Shown: positions 36,049 to 44,554, counted from the first letter of the stretch. The stretch is 64,000 nucleotides of DNA from Chitinophagaceae bacterium (GCA_016706055.1 JADJKL010000012.1:62001-126000); one strand, 5' to 3'. The notes: a model not told the origin generated them from the sequence alone. Translations and numbers: made by a program.

Positions 36049-38103
36049 TTATTCATCCACCCAAGCCTCATTCTCTTTAATCAAGTTAATTAATTCTTCC
36101 ACCGCCACTTCACTGTTTACATTCCGTTTCATCACTTCCTTGCCTTTGTATAAGGTAATTTTCCCAGGGCCGCTGCCTACATATCCAAAATCCGCATCTG
36201 CCATTTCACCGGGGCCATTTACAATACATCCCATAATGGCAATCTTCAATCCTTTCAAATGATTGGTTACTGCTCTTATTTTTGCCGTTGTTTCCTGTAG
36301 GTCAAACAACGTTCTGCCACAACTCGGGCAACTAATATATTCTGTTTTTGAAATTCTTGTCCTGGTAGCTTGTAAAATACTGAAGGCTGTATTATTGGTA
36401 AACTGGTAGATATCTTTTACTTCGAGATAAGTTCTGCCACTTGCTTTTACATTTTCTAATTGCATAGCACCGCTATAACCCAAACAAATTCCATCTCCCA
36501 TTCCTTCTAAAAACAAAGCACCGGTTTCTGTTGCAAAATGTATCAGGTGTTCATCTGGTGTTTGCCAGCTGCTATCTGTAATCAACACAACCGGATTTTG
36601 AATTTTTCGGTTCATCAGTTCCGCAAACATCCTGCGGACAGATTGCATTGCATTAGTATTGGTTGAACTCAGACAAATAACAACTGATTTATTATTCGCC
36701 AACTTATCCAAATAAGTAAAATCATTAATTGTAGTTTCATCGCTAAAACAATCGATCATTACAAAATTCAATCGATCACTTGTTGAAGTTGCTTCAACAA
36801 AACCTTTATCGCTATAAATAGGAAAATATGTTGACTTATCTTTTGCTTCTGACCATGCATCTGGATAAACAATCACTTTTAATGTTCCAGGTAATTCAAA
36901 ATTTAATAGCTGATTGCCCGTAAAAACATAATCTGCCGCTGCATCGCTGATTGCCCATTTATCCGTTGCTTCATTATAACTGTAGCCAATGCTTTGTAAA
37001 TGTGTTGAAGTTATTTTTTCTATCTTACTCAAATCAGCTACAACAACAGGCACTTGCTTACCACCAATATTATCAACTGTAAATGTTTCTCGTCTTTGAT
37101 AGCTGAAGGGGTTATAGGCTACCGGAACGCTGTTCCGTTTTTCACCGGTCGCCGGAACTCCGTTCCGGGCTTCATCTAACGGAACAGAGTTCCGTTTTAC
37201 CTTGGTCGGAACTCCGTTCCGACTGCTGTACCTTTTTACCAAATCCTTACACACCGGTATTTCAAATTCCGGATCTTCTGTCAGTGAAACTCTTATTGTA
37301 TCGCCAATTCCATCTTCCAGCAATGTGCCAATGCCGACTGCAGATTTTATTCTTCCGTCTTCACCATCGCCTGCTTCTGTTACACCCAAATGCAAAGGAT
37401 AAATTTCTCCAAACTCATCCTGCATCATTTTTATAAGCAACCTGTATGCCTGCACCATTACCTGCGGGTTACTGCTCTTCATACTCAGAATAATATTGTG
37501 ATAAGTTTCTCCTCTGGCAATTCTCAAAAACTCCATAGCACTTTCCACCATTCCGATTGGTGTATCGCCATAACGACTCATGATGCGGTCACTTAAAGAA
37601 CCATGATTGGTGCCGATACGCATTGCTGTTCCATATTCTTTGCAAATTTTTACCAAAGGAGTAAACCGCTCTCTTATACGATCAATCTCTTCTGCATATT
37701 CTGCATCAGTATAATCTATCTGCTCAAATTTTTTCTTATCAACATAATTACCGGGATTAACTCTTACTTTTTCTACAATTCTCGCTGCAATCTCTGCAGC
37801 ATTCGGTGTAAAATGAATATCAGCTACCAAAGGAACATTGTAACCTCGTTTATGCAATTCATTCTTTATGTTCAATAAATTCTCGGCTTCATTTTTAGAA
37901 GGAGCTGTAATACGTACCAGTTCTGAACCTGCTTCAATGCAACGGATACTTTGTTTCACTGTGGCGATAGTATCCATGGTATCTGTAGTAGTCATCGTTT
38001 GTACCCGGATAGGATGAAAATTGCCGAGTAACAGATCGCCGATTTTTACTTCACGAGTCTTAAGACGCTTATATTCTGTAATGGATTCGCAGTACAATTG
38101 CAT
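36049..38103 (-). CDS. ispG: 4-hydroxy-3-methylbut-2-enyl diphosphate synthase, long form with palindromic-repeat insert
   Basis: A 684-residue IspG (GcpE), the [4Fe-4S] enzyme of the MEP pathway that forms HMBPP. The TIM-barrel domain is at the N-terminus (VKIGDLLLGNFHPIRVQTMT, PLVADIHFTPNAAEIAARI, VRVNPGNYVDKKK) and the iron-sulfur domain at the C-terminus, with cysteines in YISCPSCGRTLFDL and AIMGCIVNGPGE. The extra middle domain marks the long form of Bacteroidota, chlamydiae and plants. Residues about 294-327, at the border of that domain, are an insert of four R-N-(G/S)-V-P units encoded by palindromes. I chose ATG 38103; an earlier ATG at 38166 would overlap the upstream gene. Confidence 0.92.
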   Translation of the reverse strand: MQLYCESITEYKRLKTREVKIGDLLLGNFHPIRVQTMTTTDTMDTIATVKQSIRCIEAGSELVRITAPSKNEAENLLNIKNELHKRGYNVPLVADIHFTPNAAEIAARIVEKVRVNPGNYVDKKKFEQIDYTDAEYAEEIDRIRERFTPLVKICKEYGTAMRIGTNHGSLSDRIMSRYGDTPIGMVESAMEFLRIARGETYHNIILSMKSSNPQVMVQAYRLLIKMMQDEFGEIYPLHLGVTEAGDGEDGRIKSAVGIGTLLEDGIGDTIRVSLTEDPEFEIPVCKDLVKRYSSRNGVPTKVKRNSVPLDEARNGVPATGEKRNSVPVAYNPFSYQRRETFTVDNIGGKQVPVVVADLSKIEKITSTHLQSIGYSYNEATDKWAISDAAADYVFTGNQLLNFELPGTLKVIVYPDAWSEAKDKSTYFPIYSDKGFVEATSTSDRLNFVMIDCFSDETTINDFTYLDKLANNKSVVICLSSTNTNAMQSVRRMFAELMNRKIQNPVVLITDSSWQTPDEHLIHFATETGALFLEGMGDGICLGYSGAMQLENVKASGRTYLEVKDIYQFTNNTAFSILQATRTRISKTEYISCPSCGRTLFDLQETTAKIRAVTNHLKGLKIAIMGCIVNGPGEMADADFGYVGSGPGKITLYKGKEVMKRNVNSEVAVEELINLIKENEAWVDE
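37123..37221 (-). repeat. Four in-frame palindromic repeats inside ispG
   Basis: CGGAAC-N3-GTTCCG occurs at 37123-37137, 37153-37167, 37180-37194 and 37207-37221. Start-to-start distances are 30, 27 and 27 nt, all multiples of three. Read on the coding strand, each 15-mer is exactly R-N-(G or S)-V-P. Three copies extend the dyad by one or two bases per arm. Confidence 0.9.
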
Positions 38104-38137
38104 AGCTGCAAAACTAACAAAGAAGTGGCAGGTAAGT

Positions 38138-38758
38138 TTACCAATCTTTGGGCTGAGAGCCGCCACCTTTTACTTTTTCCTTTTGAACCCTTTGCTGAAC
38201 TTCCTTTTCTTTTTGCTGCAGAAGCTTCAGTCGTTGTTCAGCTTCTTTCATGCTCATTTTGGATTGATTCTGTTTCTGTTGTTGGTTCTGTTTCTTTTTC
38301 TGATCCTCATCTTGTTTTTTAGGAGGTTCTTTCTTTTTTAATTCCGACATAGCCTTCTGCAAATTTTCTCTTGCCTCTTTATCATCAGGATTGTTTCGAA
38401 GTGCATTTTTATACGCCTCGATACTTTCTTCCAGATTTTTCTGATTACTAAGTATTACACCTTTATTGTACCATGCTTTTGAAAGCATTGATTTATCTTT
38501 TGCTGTAGCAGCAAGATCATTAAATAGAACAGCAGCCTCTACTTTTTTATCCTGCCTGAAAAGGGCATTTGCATGATTAAATTTTGCAGTAAGATTAGCA
38601 GGCTCGACTTCCAGTGCTTTTATATATTCTAAATCGGCTTTCAGATATTCCTGCTGTTTGTAAAAATCATTGCCTGTTTTAATTATTTCATTCACATTCT
38701 GTGCAGATGAGTTTAATCCAAAAGAGGAACCGATCAATATGAAAGCTATTTTGTTCAT
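38138..38758 (-). CDS. TPR protein, BatC-like
   Basis: 206 residues: a signal peptide (NKIAFILIGSSFGLNSSA), three or so TPR units (GNDFYKQQEYLKADLEYIKA, AKFNHANALFRQDKKVEAAV, AWYNKGVILSNQKNLEESIE), then a Lys/Gln-rich low-complexity tail. This is the layout of BatC/BatE proteins of the Bacteroides aerotolerance (Bat) cluster, which act in the periplasm beside BatA and BatB von Willebrand-type proteins. Its start overlaps the stop of the upstream VWA gene by 4 bp. No BatD follows; the next gene is ispG, 35 nt on. Confidence 0.85.
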   Translation of the reverse strand: MNKIAFILIGSSFGLNSSAQNVNEIIKTGNDFYKQQEYLKADLEYIKALEVEPANLTAKFNHANALFRQDKKVEAAVLFNDLAATAKDKSMLSKAWYNKGVILSNQKNLEESIEAYKNALRNNPDDKEARENLQKAMSELKKKEPPKKQDEDQKKKQNQQQKQNQSKMSMKEAEQRLKLLQQKEKEVQQRVQKEKVKGGGSQPKDW

Positions 38759-39776
38759 GCTCTTAATCTTTCTTTTTCTTCCACAATTACTTTCTTTTCG
38801 GAAATAAAATTCTCAACTACTAAAATAACAAGCATCAATCCTATAAACCAGCAATAAAAAGTTCTAAAATTCATCATCGACATATCGCCAAATGCTTTTC
38901 GTTCTATCTGTGACAATTGCCCTTTCAATATTGCAACAGCTTCATCACTGTTTTCCAATTTTACGTAAACACCATTTGTTTTGCCTGCAATATCTTTCAG
39001 TACATCTTCATTTAATTTGGAGACCACCACATTTCCTGCATTATCTCTTTTTTCATCACCTGTCAGCGGATCAGTAAATGTTGCTCCGTTGGCAGAACCG
39101 ATTCCTATTGTATTGATCATTACACCTTGCTCAGCCAATTCTTTTGCAGTTGCTACAGCGTTTGCATCATGATCTTCTCCATCAGAAATCAATACAACTG
39201 ATTTAAATTTTCTATCCGTAGCACTAAAAGCCCTTGCACTCATATTTAATGCATCGCTAATTACAGTTCCTTGTTGTGGAATTGCATCCGGCGAAGCCGA
39301 TGATACAAAAAGTTGTGCTGCGCCATGATCTACCGTCAATGGCATTTGCAAATATGCTTTTCCGGCAAATAATACCAAGGCGATGCGATCGTCCGGCATT
39401 TCATTCATCAGTTTGCCAATAAATTGTTTGGCTCTTTCTAATCGATTCGGAGCTAAATCTGTTGCCAGCATACTCTTACTTACATCCAATGCAATGGCAA
39501 TATCAATTCCTTTGCGGCTGTTGTTTGCAGATTCGCCGGGTTTTCGAAGATTCATCACTGCAAAAACGCCGAGAATAAAAGCCACCGAAAGAAAAACAAA
39601 TTTTACAGTAAACTTTTAGGAGAATAATCTGCAATAAGAGCTTTTACAAGCTTTTCATCGCCAATCCGTTTTGTCACTCTTTTTTTCCAATACAATAAAC
39701 TTAAAAAAAGTGCAAACAGTATAACAACTGCTGCTAATAGCCAGAAATACTCTTTATGTTGAAATTGTAAATCCAA
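38755..39776 (-). CDS. VWA-domain membrane protein, BatB-like, frame broken near the N-terminus
   Basis: A Bat-type inner-membrane protein with a von Willebrand factor A domain. Two N-terminal membrane segments (YFWLLAAVVILFALFLSLLYW and a second before VMNLRKPGE) are followed by the MIDAS motif DVSKS in IAIALDVSKSMLATDLAPNR, then VVLISDGEDHDANAV and one C-terminal membrane segment. The frame breaks at the A run 39610-39612 (coding TTT); one more T gives YSPKSFTVKFVFLSVAFILG, joining both parts. The best start is TTG at 39776, since the frame closes upstream and has no ATG, so the true start is uncertain. BatA, MoxR and the DUF58 gene of usual Bat clusters are absent. Confidence 0.78.
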
Positions 39777-39839
39777 AACAAGAATTTGAATTAAAAGAAA
39801 TCAAGGAAATGCAAAAATCAAACCAAGAATACAGGAATA

Positions 39840-40646
39840 CTACATTTTCCCACTTAAAAAACCAAGTTCCTTTAAAATGTCTTTTAGCATTTTGATCCGC
39901 ACATTCACCATATCAAAATCTTTATCAGGCGATTGAATATTCAGTACAAAGAAAAAAGGGTGATTGTTTTCTTCGACCCAACCAACTACCCATCCGATAT
40001 TGTTCCCTTTTTCATCAAAACCCCAACCAGTTTTATAGCTAAGACGATAATTAGTATTATTCTCAAATAACATTGCCCTTTTTACCATTTCCTGGTATGT
40101 TTTGAAAAAAGGCAATTGATCGAAATATAATCGTTTCGCTAAACCCAACTGTTCATCAGGTTTTATTTGTAAGCTATTATCCAGCCAAAATGAATCGATC
40201 GGGCTATTAATTCTTTTTGAACCATAGCTTAAAGAATCCAACCAAAACTGCATCGTATCTCTTCCAATTCGACGAGCCACTTCCTGATAATAAGGAACAG
40301 ATGAAGCTCTAAATGCATCGTACATGGTTAGGTCTTTATTCCATTCAGGTCTCCTTTCTACACCATCCCATTTTATTACCATACTGTCACTAGAAATTTT
40401 TCCCGTCTGTAACCCGATTAATGAATTAACGATTTTAAAAGTGGAGGCAGGTAGATAAGTGCTGTCCCGATACATTGGTAAATTATGAACAGAAAATTTG
40501 CCTGTGCCATTATCCATCAATGCAAAACATCCATCAACTTTATTTTCCGTAAAATATTTAGCCAATTTCTTTTCAACCTTCACATTATTTTGTCCGCAAG
40601 AAGAAATGAGTAGTGAAATTCCCAATCCAAACAATAGTTGTTTCAT
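39840..40646 (-). CDS. Class D (OXA-like) beta-lactamase, lipoprotein type
   Basis: A 268-residue serine beta-lactamase. All class D signatures are visible: S68-T-F-K71 (catalytic serine and the lysine that is carboxylated in OXA enzymes), S115-x-V117, YGS at 141-143 in place of the usual YGN, the following FWLDNSLQI, and K205-T-G with WG after it. The signal (LLISSC) has a lipobox, so the enzyme is probably tethered to a membrane. Hydrolysis spectrum cannot be judged from sequence. No integron or insertion sequence is nearby, and base composition looks like that of its neighbours, so this seems a resident chromosomal gene. BlaR-type sensor use of the same fold is excluded by the lack of a membrane sensor part. 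Confidence 0.9.
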   Translation of the reverse strand: MKQLLFGLGISLLISSCGQNNVKVEKKLAKYFTENKVDGCFALMDNGTGKFSVHNLPMYRDSTYLPASTFKIVNSLIGLQTGKISSDSMVIKWDGVERRPEWNKDLTMYDAFRASSVPYYQEVARRIGRDTMQFWLDSLSYGSKRINSPIDSFWLDNSLQIKPDEQLGLAKRLYFDQLPFFKTYQEMVKRAMLFENNTNYRLSYKTGWGFDEKGNNIGWVVGWVEENNHPFFFVLNIQSPDKDFDMVNVRIKMLKDILKELGFLSGKM

Positions 40647-40663
40647 CTTCTGTAAATTTTGTG

Positions 40664-40671
40664 CAAAGTTA
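40664..40671 (-). promoter_or_regulatory. -7 promoter box of the class D beta-lactamase gene
   Basis: TAACTTTG on the minus strand, 17 nt before the start codon, fits TAnnTTTG. A TTG lies 15 nt upstream, shorter than the usual spacing. Confidence 0.5.
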
Positions 40672-40706
40672 ACTTAGTGTAGCCTACAAGAAATAATGTT
40701 TAACCA

Positions 40707-41231
40707 CTATTTTGCCCTTATCAAAACAGCTTTCTGATAGCTTCCTAATTTGTAACTGTCAACAAATGGAATTTCGTCTGTTCCCTTACCTGTTGTAATC
40801 ATTGGCTTTGCGCCTATATTGAAAAACTCAACATTTAGTTTATCTTCTTCTATCCAATAACTGTTAATGATTGTAGATTTTTGAACAGTGAAAGCCCCTG
40901 AAAACTTATTGCCTGTCCAATACTGATCCAGTACAATTCCACTTAATTCGTCAATAACCCAATGTCCTTCTTCTTTATTTACAGGCTTTAAAATGTATGG
41001 CCGGTAATCTTCTTCTTTGGAGCCATAAATTAATTGCCAAGTATAAGAATCTGTGCTGTCTGCCGGTTGAATACGCAATTCCATATTCACCTTTTGCGGT
41101 TCAGGTTTTCCTGTTTTGTACCAAAGCAATTCACCTTTCCAGTTGCCAATCCAACTTGCGGGAAATGAATCTGTTTGTGAAAAAGCAACATTGCTTATTA
41201 AGACAAATACAATAATTCCAAACCGCTTCAT
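40707..41231 (-). CDS. Exported protein of unknown function
   Basis: 174 residues with a signal peptide (KRFGIIVFVLISNVAFS, cleavage near FSQ). The mature part is a compact beta-rich domain: FPASWIGNWKGELLWYKTGK, then VNMELRIQPADSTDSYTWQL and the end VDSYKLGSYQKAVLIRAK. Lipocalin-like or DUF-type calycin folds have this alternating pattern, but I cannot assign a family. The ATG at 41231 starts the signal peptide; the frame is open 17 codons further without similarity to a signal. It sits between the beta-lactamase gene and a tiny lipoprotein gene, each with its own signals. Confidence 0.7.
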   Translation of the reverse strand: MKRFGIIVFVLISNVAFSQTDSFPASWIGNWKGELLWYKTGKPEPQKVNMELRIQPADSTDSYTWQLIYGSKEEDYRPYILKPVNKEEGHWVIDELSGIVLDQYWTGNKFSGAFTVQKSTIINSYWIEEDKLNVEFFNIGAKPMITTGKGTDEIPFVDSYKLGSYQKAVLIRAK

Positions 41232-41250
41232 ATTAAATATTTGACCAAAA

Positions 41251-41279
41251 ATAAAAAAATCCCAGCTGGAAACCGGGAT
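41251..41279 (-). terminator. Terminator of the 42-aa lipoprotein gene
   Basis: On the minus strand ATCCCGG pairs with CTGGGAT around a 7-nt loop, followed by seven T. It overlaps the leader of the next gene on this strand. Confidence 0.7.
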
Positions 41280-41304
41280 CACTAATAATTTTCTAAAAGC
41301 TTAA

Positions 41305-41433
41305 CTACATATAAAATCCACCTTTCTGCTTATAATGTTTAGTTCCTTGGCAATCTCTTTTAGTTGCCGAACATGAAGACAAAACAAATAACATAGTAGC
41401 TACGACAGCTAAGCATAACAAAAGTCTTTTCAT
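41305..41433 (-). CDS. 42-residue lipoprotein
   Basis: A very short gene: MKRLLLCLAVVATMLFVLSS is a lipoprotein signal, the lipobox cysteine follows, and the mature peptide is CSATKRDCQGTKHYKQKGGF plus YM. The proper signal sequence, the terminator 26 nt downstream and the lack of any other gene in the spacer support it as real. The mature part is about 22 residues, basic, with two cysteines. Function is unknown. Small lipoproteins of this kind occur in related bacteria, but I cannot name a family. Confidence 0.6.
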   Translation of the reverse strand: MKRLLLCLAVVATMLFVLSSCSATKRDCQGTKHYKQKGGFYM

Positions 41434-41677
41434 TCTTTTAATAAGTTGGGTACAGCATAGTTGTAGCTATGGCGTACAGTTCAAAAATTAATTAGTGATA
41501 ATCCAGAGGAAATTTGGTGGGTAGAGTTTTTAATCCATCGTAGAGTGCTAAAGTAATATCTGAAAATTGTTTTTCATAGTTTATAACCCTTTTTTTTAGA
41601 AAAAATTGTATAATAGCAATATTTTAAACATAAACACTTTGATATTAGTATTTTTACGTTAGGCTAAACAAACAATT

Positions 41678-42274
41678 ATGAAAAGATTTCTTTTATTATC
41701 GCTGATTTTTTTAATAATCGCTACAGCTTGTAATAATAATAAAAAAGCAGACTCTTCAGGTGTAAATGGAGATAGCACAACAATAGAATCACCTGAGGCT
41801 AAAAAAATGCAAAACGCAGCGGAGGATATGGAAAAGAAAAAAGATGAGTTGAGCAAACTGAAACCATTAACAATGGATGAATTAAAAGCGATGCTTCCCG
41901 AAACATTGATGGGTAGTGCAAGAAAAAATTTCGATGTTAACAACTCAATGGGTGCAGGACTTGCCACTGCAGAATATGATTTATCAGATAGCACCATTGC
42001 TTCATTAAGTATATATGATTGTGCTGGTTCTGCCGGAGCAGGTATTTATAGTTTACAATTTCTGGGCATGATGAATATGCAACAGGAAAGCGATGACGAA
42101 TACACAAAGACTGTTGAATTTAATGGCGCCAATGCTTTTGAACATTGTGACAAAACTACCAACGATTGCACATTCACTTATTTTGCGGGAGGTCGCTACC
42201 TTGTAACATTGGAAGGACGTCATGAAGGTGCTGATGCTTTGAAGCAAGCGGCAAGAGCTTTGAATATTAAGTAA
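41678..42274 (+). CDS. Lipoprotein of unknown function
   Basis: 198 residues. Lipoprotein signal (LSLIFLIIATAC, Cys about residue 18), an asparagine/lysine linker, then a helix EAKKMQNAAEDMEKKKDELS and a domain rich in small residues: MGAGLATAEYDLSDSTIASL, AGAGIYSLQFLG, FAGGRYLVTLEGRHEGADAL. The end resembles a surface domain that binds lipid or metal, but no family is recognised. Upstream 41434-41677 (244 nt) holds no gene. It is followed by a strong hairpin shared with kbl on the other strand. Confidence 0.75.
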   Translation: MKRFLLLSLIFLIIATACNNNKKADSSGVNGDSTTIESPEAKKMQNAAEDMEKKKDELSKLKPLTMDELKAMLPETLMGSARKNFDVNNSMGAGLATAEYDLSDSTIASLSIYDCAGSAGAGIYSLQFLGMMNMQQESDDEYTKTVEFNGANAFEHCDKTTNDCTFTYFAGGRYLVTLEGRHEGADALKQAARALNIK

Positions 42275-42288
42275 TATCTCATTTTAAT

Positions 42289-42320
42289 AAAAAGACGCTT
42301 AAAGAAAGAAGCGTCTTTTT
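42289..42320. terminator. Bidirectional terminator between the lipoprotein gene and kbl
   Basis: AAAGACGCTT (42291-42300) pairs with AAGCGTCTTT (42309-42318) around an 8-nt loop, with A and T tracts on either side. Confidence 0.85.
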
Positions 42321-42340
42321 TATTAGATATAGCATATCAA

Positions 42341-43528
42341 CTATTTCAACACTCCCAACTCCTTACCCACTTTTGTAAATGCTGCAATAGCTTTATCAAG
42401 ATGTTCTTGTTCATGTGCAGCACTTAATTGTACTCTTATTCTTGCCTGGCCTTTTGCAACCACGGGAAAGAAGAAACCAATTACATAAATACCTTCTTCC
42501 AATAGTTTGGCTGCCATATTTTGCGCCAGTACTGCATCATACAGCATGATAGGAACGATAGGATGATCGCCGGGCTTGATGTCGAATCCGGTTTCGGTCA
42601 TTTTTGTACGGAAATATTTTGTGTTGTATTCTAATTTGTCCCGCAAGTCTGTTGATTCGCTAAGCATATCTAATACGGCAATGGATGCACCAACAATGGA
42701 TGGAGCCACAGTGTTGCTGAATAAATAAGGTCTTGATTTCTGGCGAAGCATATCAATAATTTCTTTTCTGCCAGAAGTAAATCCACCACTAGCACCGCCC
42801 AATGCTTTGCCTAATGTACCGGTAATAATATCTATCTTTCCCATTACACCTCGGTATTCATGAGTGCCTCTTCCTGTTTTTCCCAAAAAACCTGAAGAAT
42901 GACATTCATCAATCATTACAATCGCATCATACTTATCTGCGAGGTCGCAAATCTTATCTAATTGCGCTATCGTTCCATCCATACTAAAAGATCCATCGGT
43001 AACAATAATGCGGCTACGGAGATTGGCAGATTCTTTCAGCTTTGCTTCCAGGTCTTCCATATTATTATGCTCATAACGAAACCGTTGTGCTTTGCATAAA
43101 CGTACACCGTCAATAATGCTTGCATGATTTAGTGCATCAGAGATTATAGCATCCTCTTCATTAAATAATGGCTCGAACAGACCGCCGTTTGCATCAAAAG
43201 CTGCGGCATATAATATGGTGTCTTCTACTCCAAGAAATTTTGATATTTTTTCTTCCAGCTCTTTATGAATATCCTGTGTGCCGCAAATAAAACGAACACT
43301 GCTCATGCCATATCCACGGTTATCAATTGCTTTATGAGCTGCTTCAATCACTTTTGGATGAGAGGAAAGACCGAGATAATTATTGGCACAAAAGTTCAAT
43401 ACAGTTTTCCCGCCAACTGTTATTTCAGCTCCTTGACTGCTAGCAATAATTCTTTCTTTTTTAAATAACCCAGCGGTTCTTATTTCTTCAACTTCGTTTG
43501 CTATTCTTTTTACAAGATTCTCGTTCAT
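42341..43528 (-). CDS. kbl: Glycine C-acetyltransferase (2-amino-3-ketobutyrate CoA ligase)
   Basis: A 395-residue PLP enzyme of the alpha-oxoamine synthase family that acts in threonine catabolism, cleaving 2-amino-3-ketobutyrate to glycine and acetyl-CoA. Typical pieces are NFCANNYLGLSSHPKVIEAA, RFICGTQDIHKELEEKIS, MIDECHSSGFLGKTGRGTHE and the PLP-lysine segment DIITGTLGKALGGASGG. The closely related 8-amino-7-oxononanoate synthase and serine palmitoyltransferase are less likely given this start and the GTQDIHKELE pattern. Threonine dehydrogenase, its usual partner, is not in the window. Confidence 0.93.
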   Translation of the reverse strand: MNENLVKRIANEVEEIRTAGLFKKERIIASSQGAEITVGGKTVLNFCANNYLGLSSHPKVIEAAHKAIDNRGYGMSSVRFICGTQDIHKELEEKISKFLGVEDTILYAAAFDANGGLFEPLFNEEDAIISDALNHASIIDGVRLCKAQRFRYEHNNMEDLEAKLKESANLRSRIIVTDGSFSMDGTIAQLDKICDLADKYDAIVMIDECHSSGFLGKTGRGTHEYRGVMGKIDIITGTLGKALGGASGGFTSGRKEIIDMLRQKSRPYLFSNTVAPSIVGASIAVLDMLSESTDLRDKLEYNTKYFRTKMTETGFDIKPGDHPIVPIMLYDAVLAQNMAAKLLEEGIYVIGFFFPVVAKGQARIRVQLSAAHEQEHLDKAIAAFTKVGKELGVLK

Positions 43529-43545
43529 ATGGTTTTGTTTATCCG

Positions 43546-43553
43546 CAAATATA
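43546..43553 (-). promoter_or_regulatory. -7 promoter box of kbl
   Basis: TATATTTG on the minus strand, 17 nt before the kbl start codon, fits TAnnTTTG exactly; no TTG at the -33 distance. Confidence 0.5.
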
Positions 43554-43741
43554 CATTGTAGCGGGAAGCTGCTTAAAACAGGTGTTTTTGAACTTTTCCA
43601 GGCGATTCACTTCGATATTACCCCAATTAATCGCTACTACATTGCCTTTCATCAGTTTTCAGTATTGGATATATGGCAAGTCATTTATATTTACTGTAAC
43701 AAATCAGTATCTACCTTCGTCAAACTCGAAAACCAACATCA

Positions 43742-43948
43742 ATGCCTCAGAAAAAATGGATAGTAACCAGCTTACTGGCAATAGTCGCAATAGTATGTCT
43801 AACCATACTAACAAGCTCATCGTCAACAGATTGCCTGCCCATTAAAGAAAATAGTACTGCCTGTGCAAAAACTCAACCAACAGAGTGTAAGGTTAAAGAC
43901 TCTGATTTAGGAATTATCCATGAGAGTCTTTCACGGCAATTTCTTTAA
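43742..43948 (+). CDS. Small exported or membrane-anchored protein
   Basis: 68 residues: PQKKWIVTSLLAIVAIVCLT is a membrane anchor or signal, followed by an STD-rich linker and a short domain with three cysteines (DCLPIKENSTAC, TECKVKDSDLG) ending SLSRQFL. No family recognised. It is close to, and in the direction of, the second ECF operon (120 nt before the sigma gene), so it may belong to that regulon. A start and stop in good context and lack of an alternative gene support it, but it is short enough that it could be spurious. Confidence 0.5.
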   Translation: MPQKKWIVTSLLAIVAIVCLTILTSSSSTDCLPIKENSTACAKTQPTECKVKDSDLGIIHESLSRQFL

Positions 43949-44068
43949 GTCGAACTTGTTGATTTTCAATAAGTATTGAAAATGAATTTTTTGCTGTAAC
44001 ATTTTTGCCTGCAAATCGTATTATCTTTTAAAGCAGGTCATACTAATATAATTACATTCCGGCTGTTT

Positions 44069-44554
44069 ATGACTGAACAAGAATACAATGAATGCGTAAC
44101 TACGTATGCAGATAATGTGTACCGGTTCATCCTGAAAAATCTTCGCCATGAAGAAGATGCAAGGGATGTGGTGCAGACGGCGTTTGAAAAAATGTGGCGC
44201 AACCGGGAGAATGTAGATGCACAGAAATGTAAGTCATATCTTTTTACGGTTGCTTATCACCAAATGATCGATCATATAAGAAAGGTAAAAAGAATACAAC
44301 TGAGAGAAGATTTTAGCGAAGAGACAAGCATAGTGAATAAGCCGGTGAGTAATTTGAAGAAGATTTTGGATGAAGCATTGAGCCGTTTGAGCGAAACACA
44401 AAAATCACTGGTGTTATTGAAAGATTATGAAGGATATAGCTACGAAGAAATAGGTGAGATCATGAATCTGAATGCAAGCCAGGTGAAAGTATATTTGCAC
44501 AGAGCTAGAGTACAGTTGAAAAGTTATTTAGTAAAAATTGAAAATGTGATATAG
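44069..44554 (+). CDS. RNA polymerase ECF sigma factor
   Basis: A 161-residue sigma-70 family protein. Region 2 lies at about residues 8-70 (TYADNVYRFILKNLRHEEDA, RDVVQTAFEKMWRNRENVDA, KSYLFTVAYHQMIDHIRKVK). Region 4 lies at about 100-158 (LSRLSETQKSLVLLKDYEGY, SYEEIGEIMNLNASQVKVYL). It is followed by a membrane anti-sigma-like protein and an outer-membrane PorT-like protein, with intergenic distances of 67 and 22 nt, so this is an envelope-sensing operon. An inverted repeat lies between sigma and anti-sigma genes. The signal is unknown. Confidence 0.92.
   Translation: MTEQEYNECVTTYADNVYRFILKNLRHEEDARDVVQTAFEKMWRNRENVDAQKCKSYLFTVAYHQMIDHIRKVKRIQLREDFSEETSIVNKPVSNLKKILDEALSRLSETQKSLVLLKDYEGYSYEEIGEIMNLNASQVKVYLHRARVQLKSYLVKIENVI

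Noticed and set aside
37202..37402. A short plus-strand reading frame over the ispG repeats
   Set aside because: It arises because the palindromes are open in both strands; no start context or family resemblance supports it.
43498..43845. A 115-aa plus-strand reading frame upstream of the sigma operon
   Set aside because: It overlaps the kbl start and promoter region and the better-supported 68-aa exported protein.
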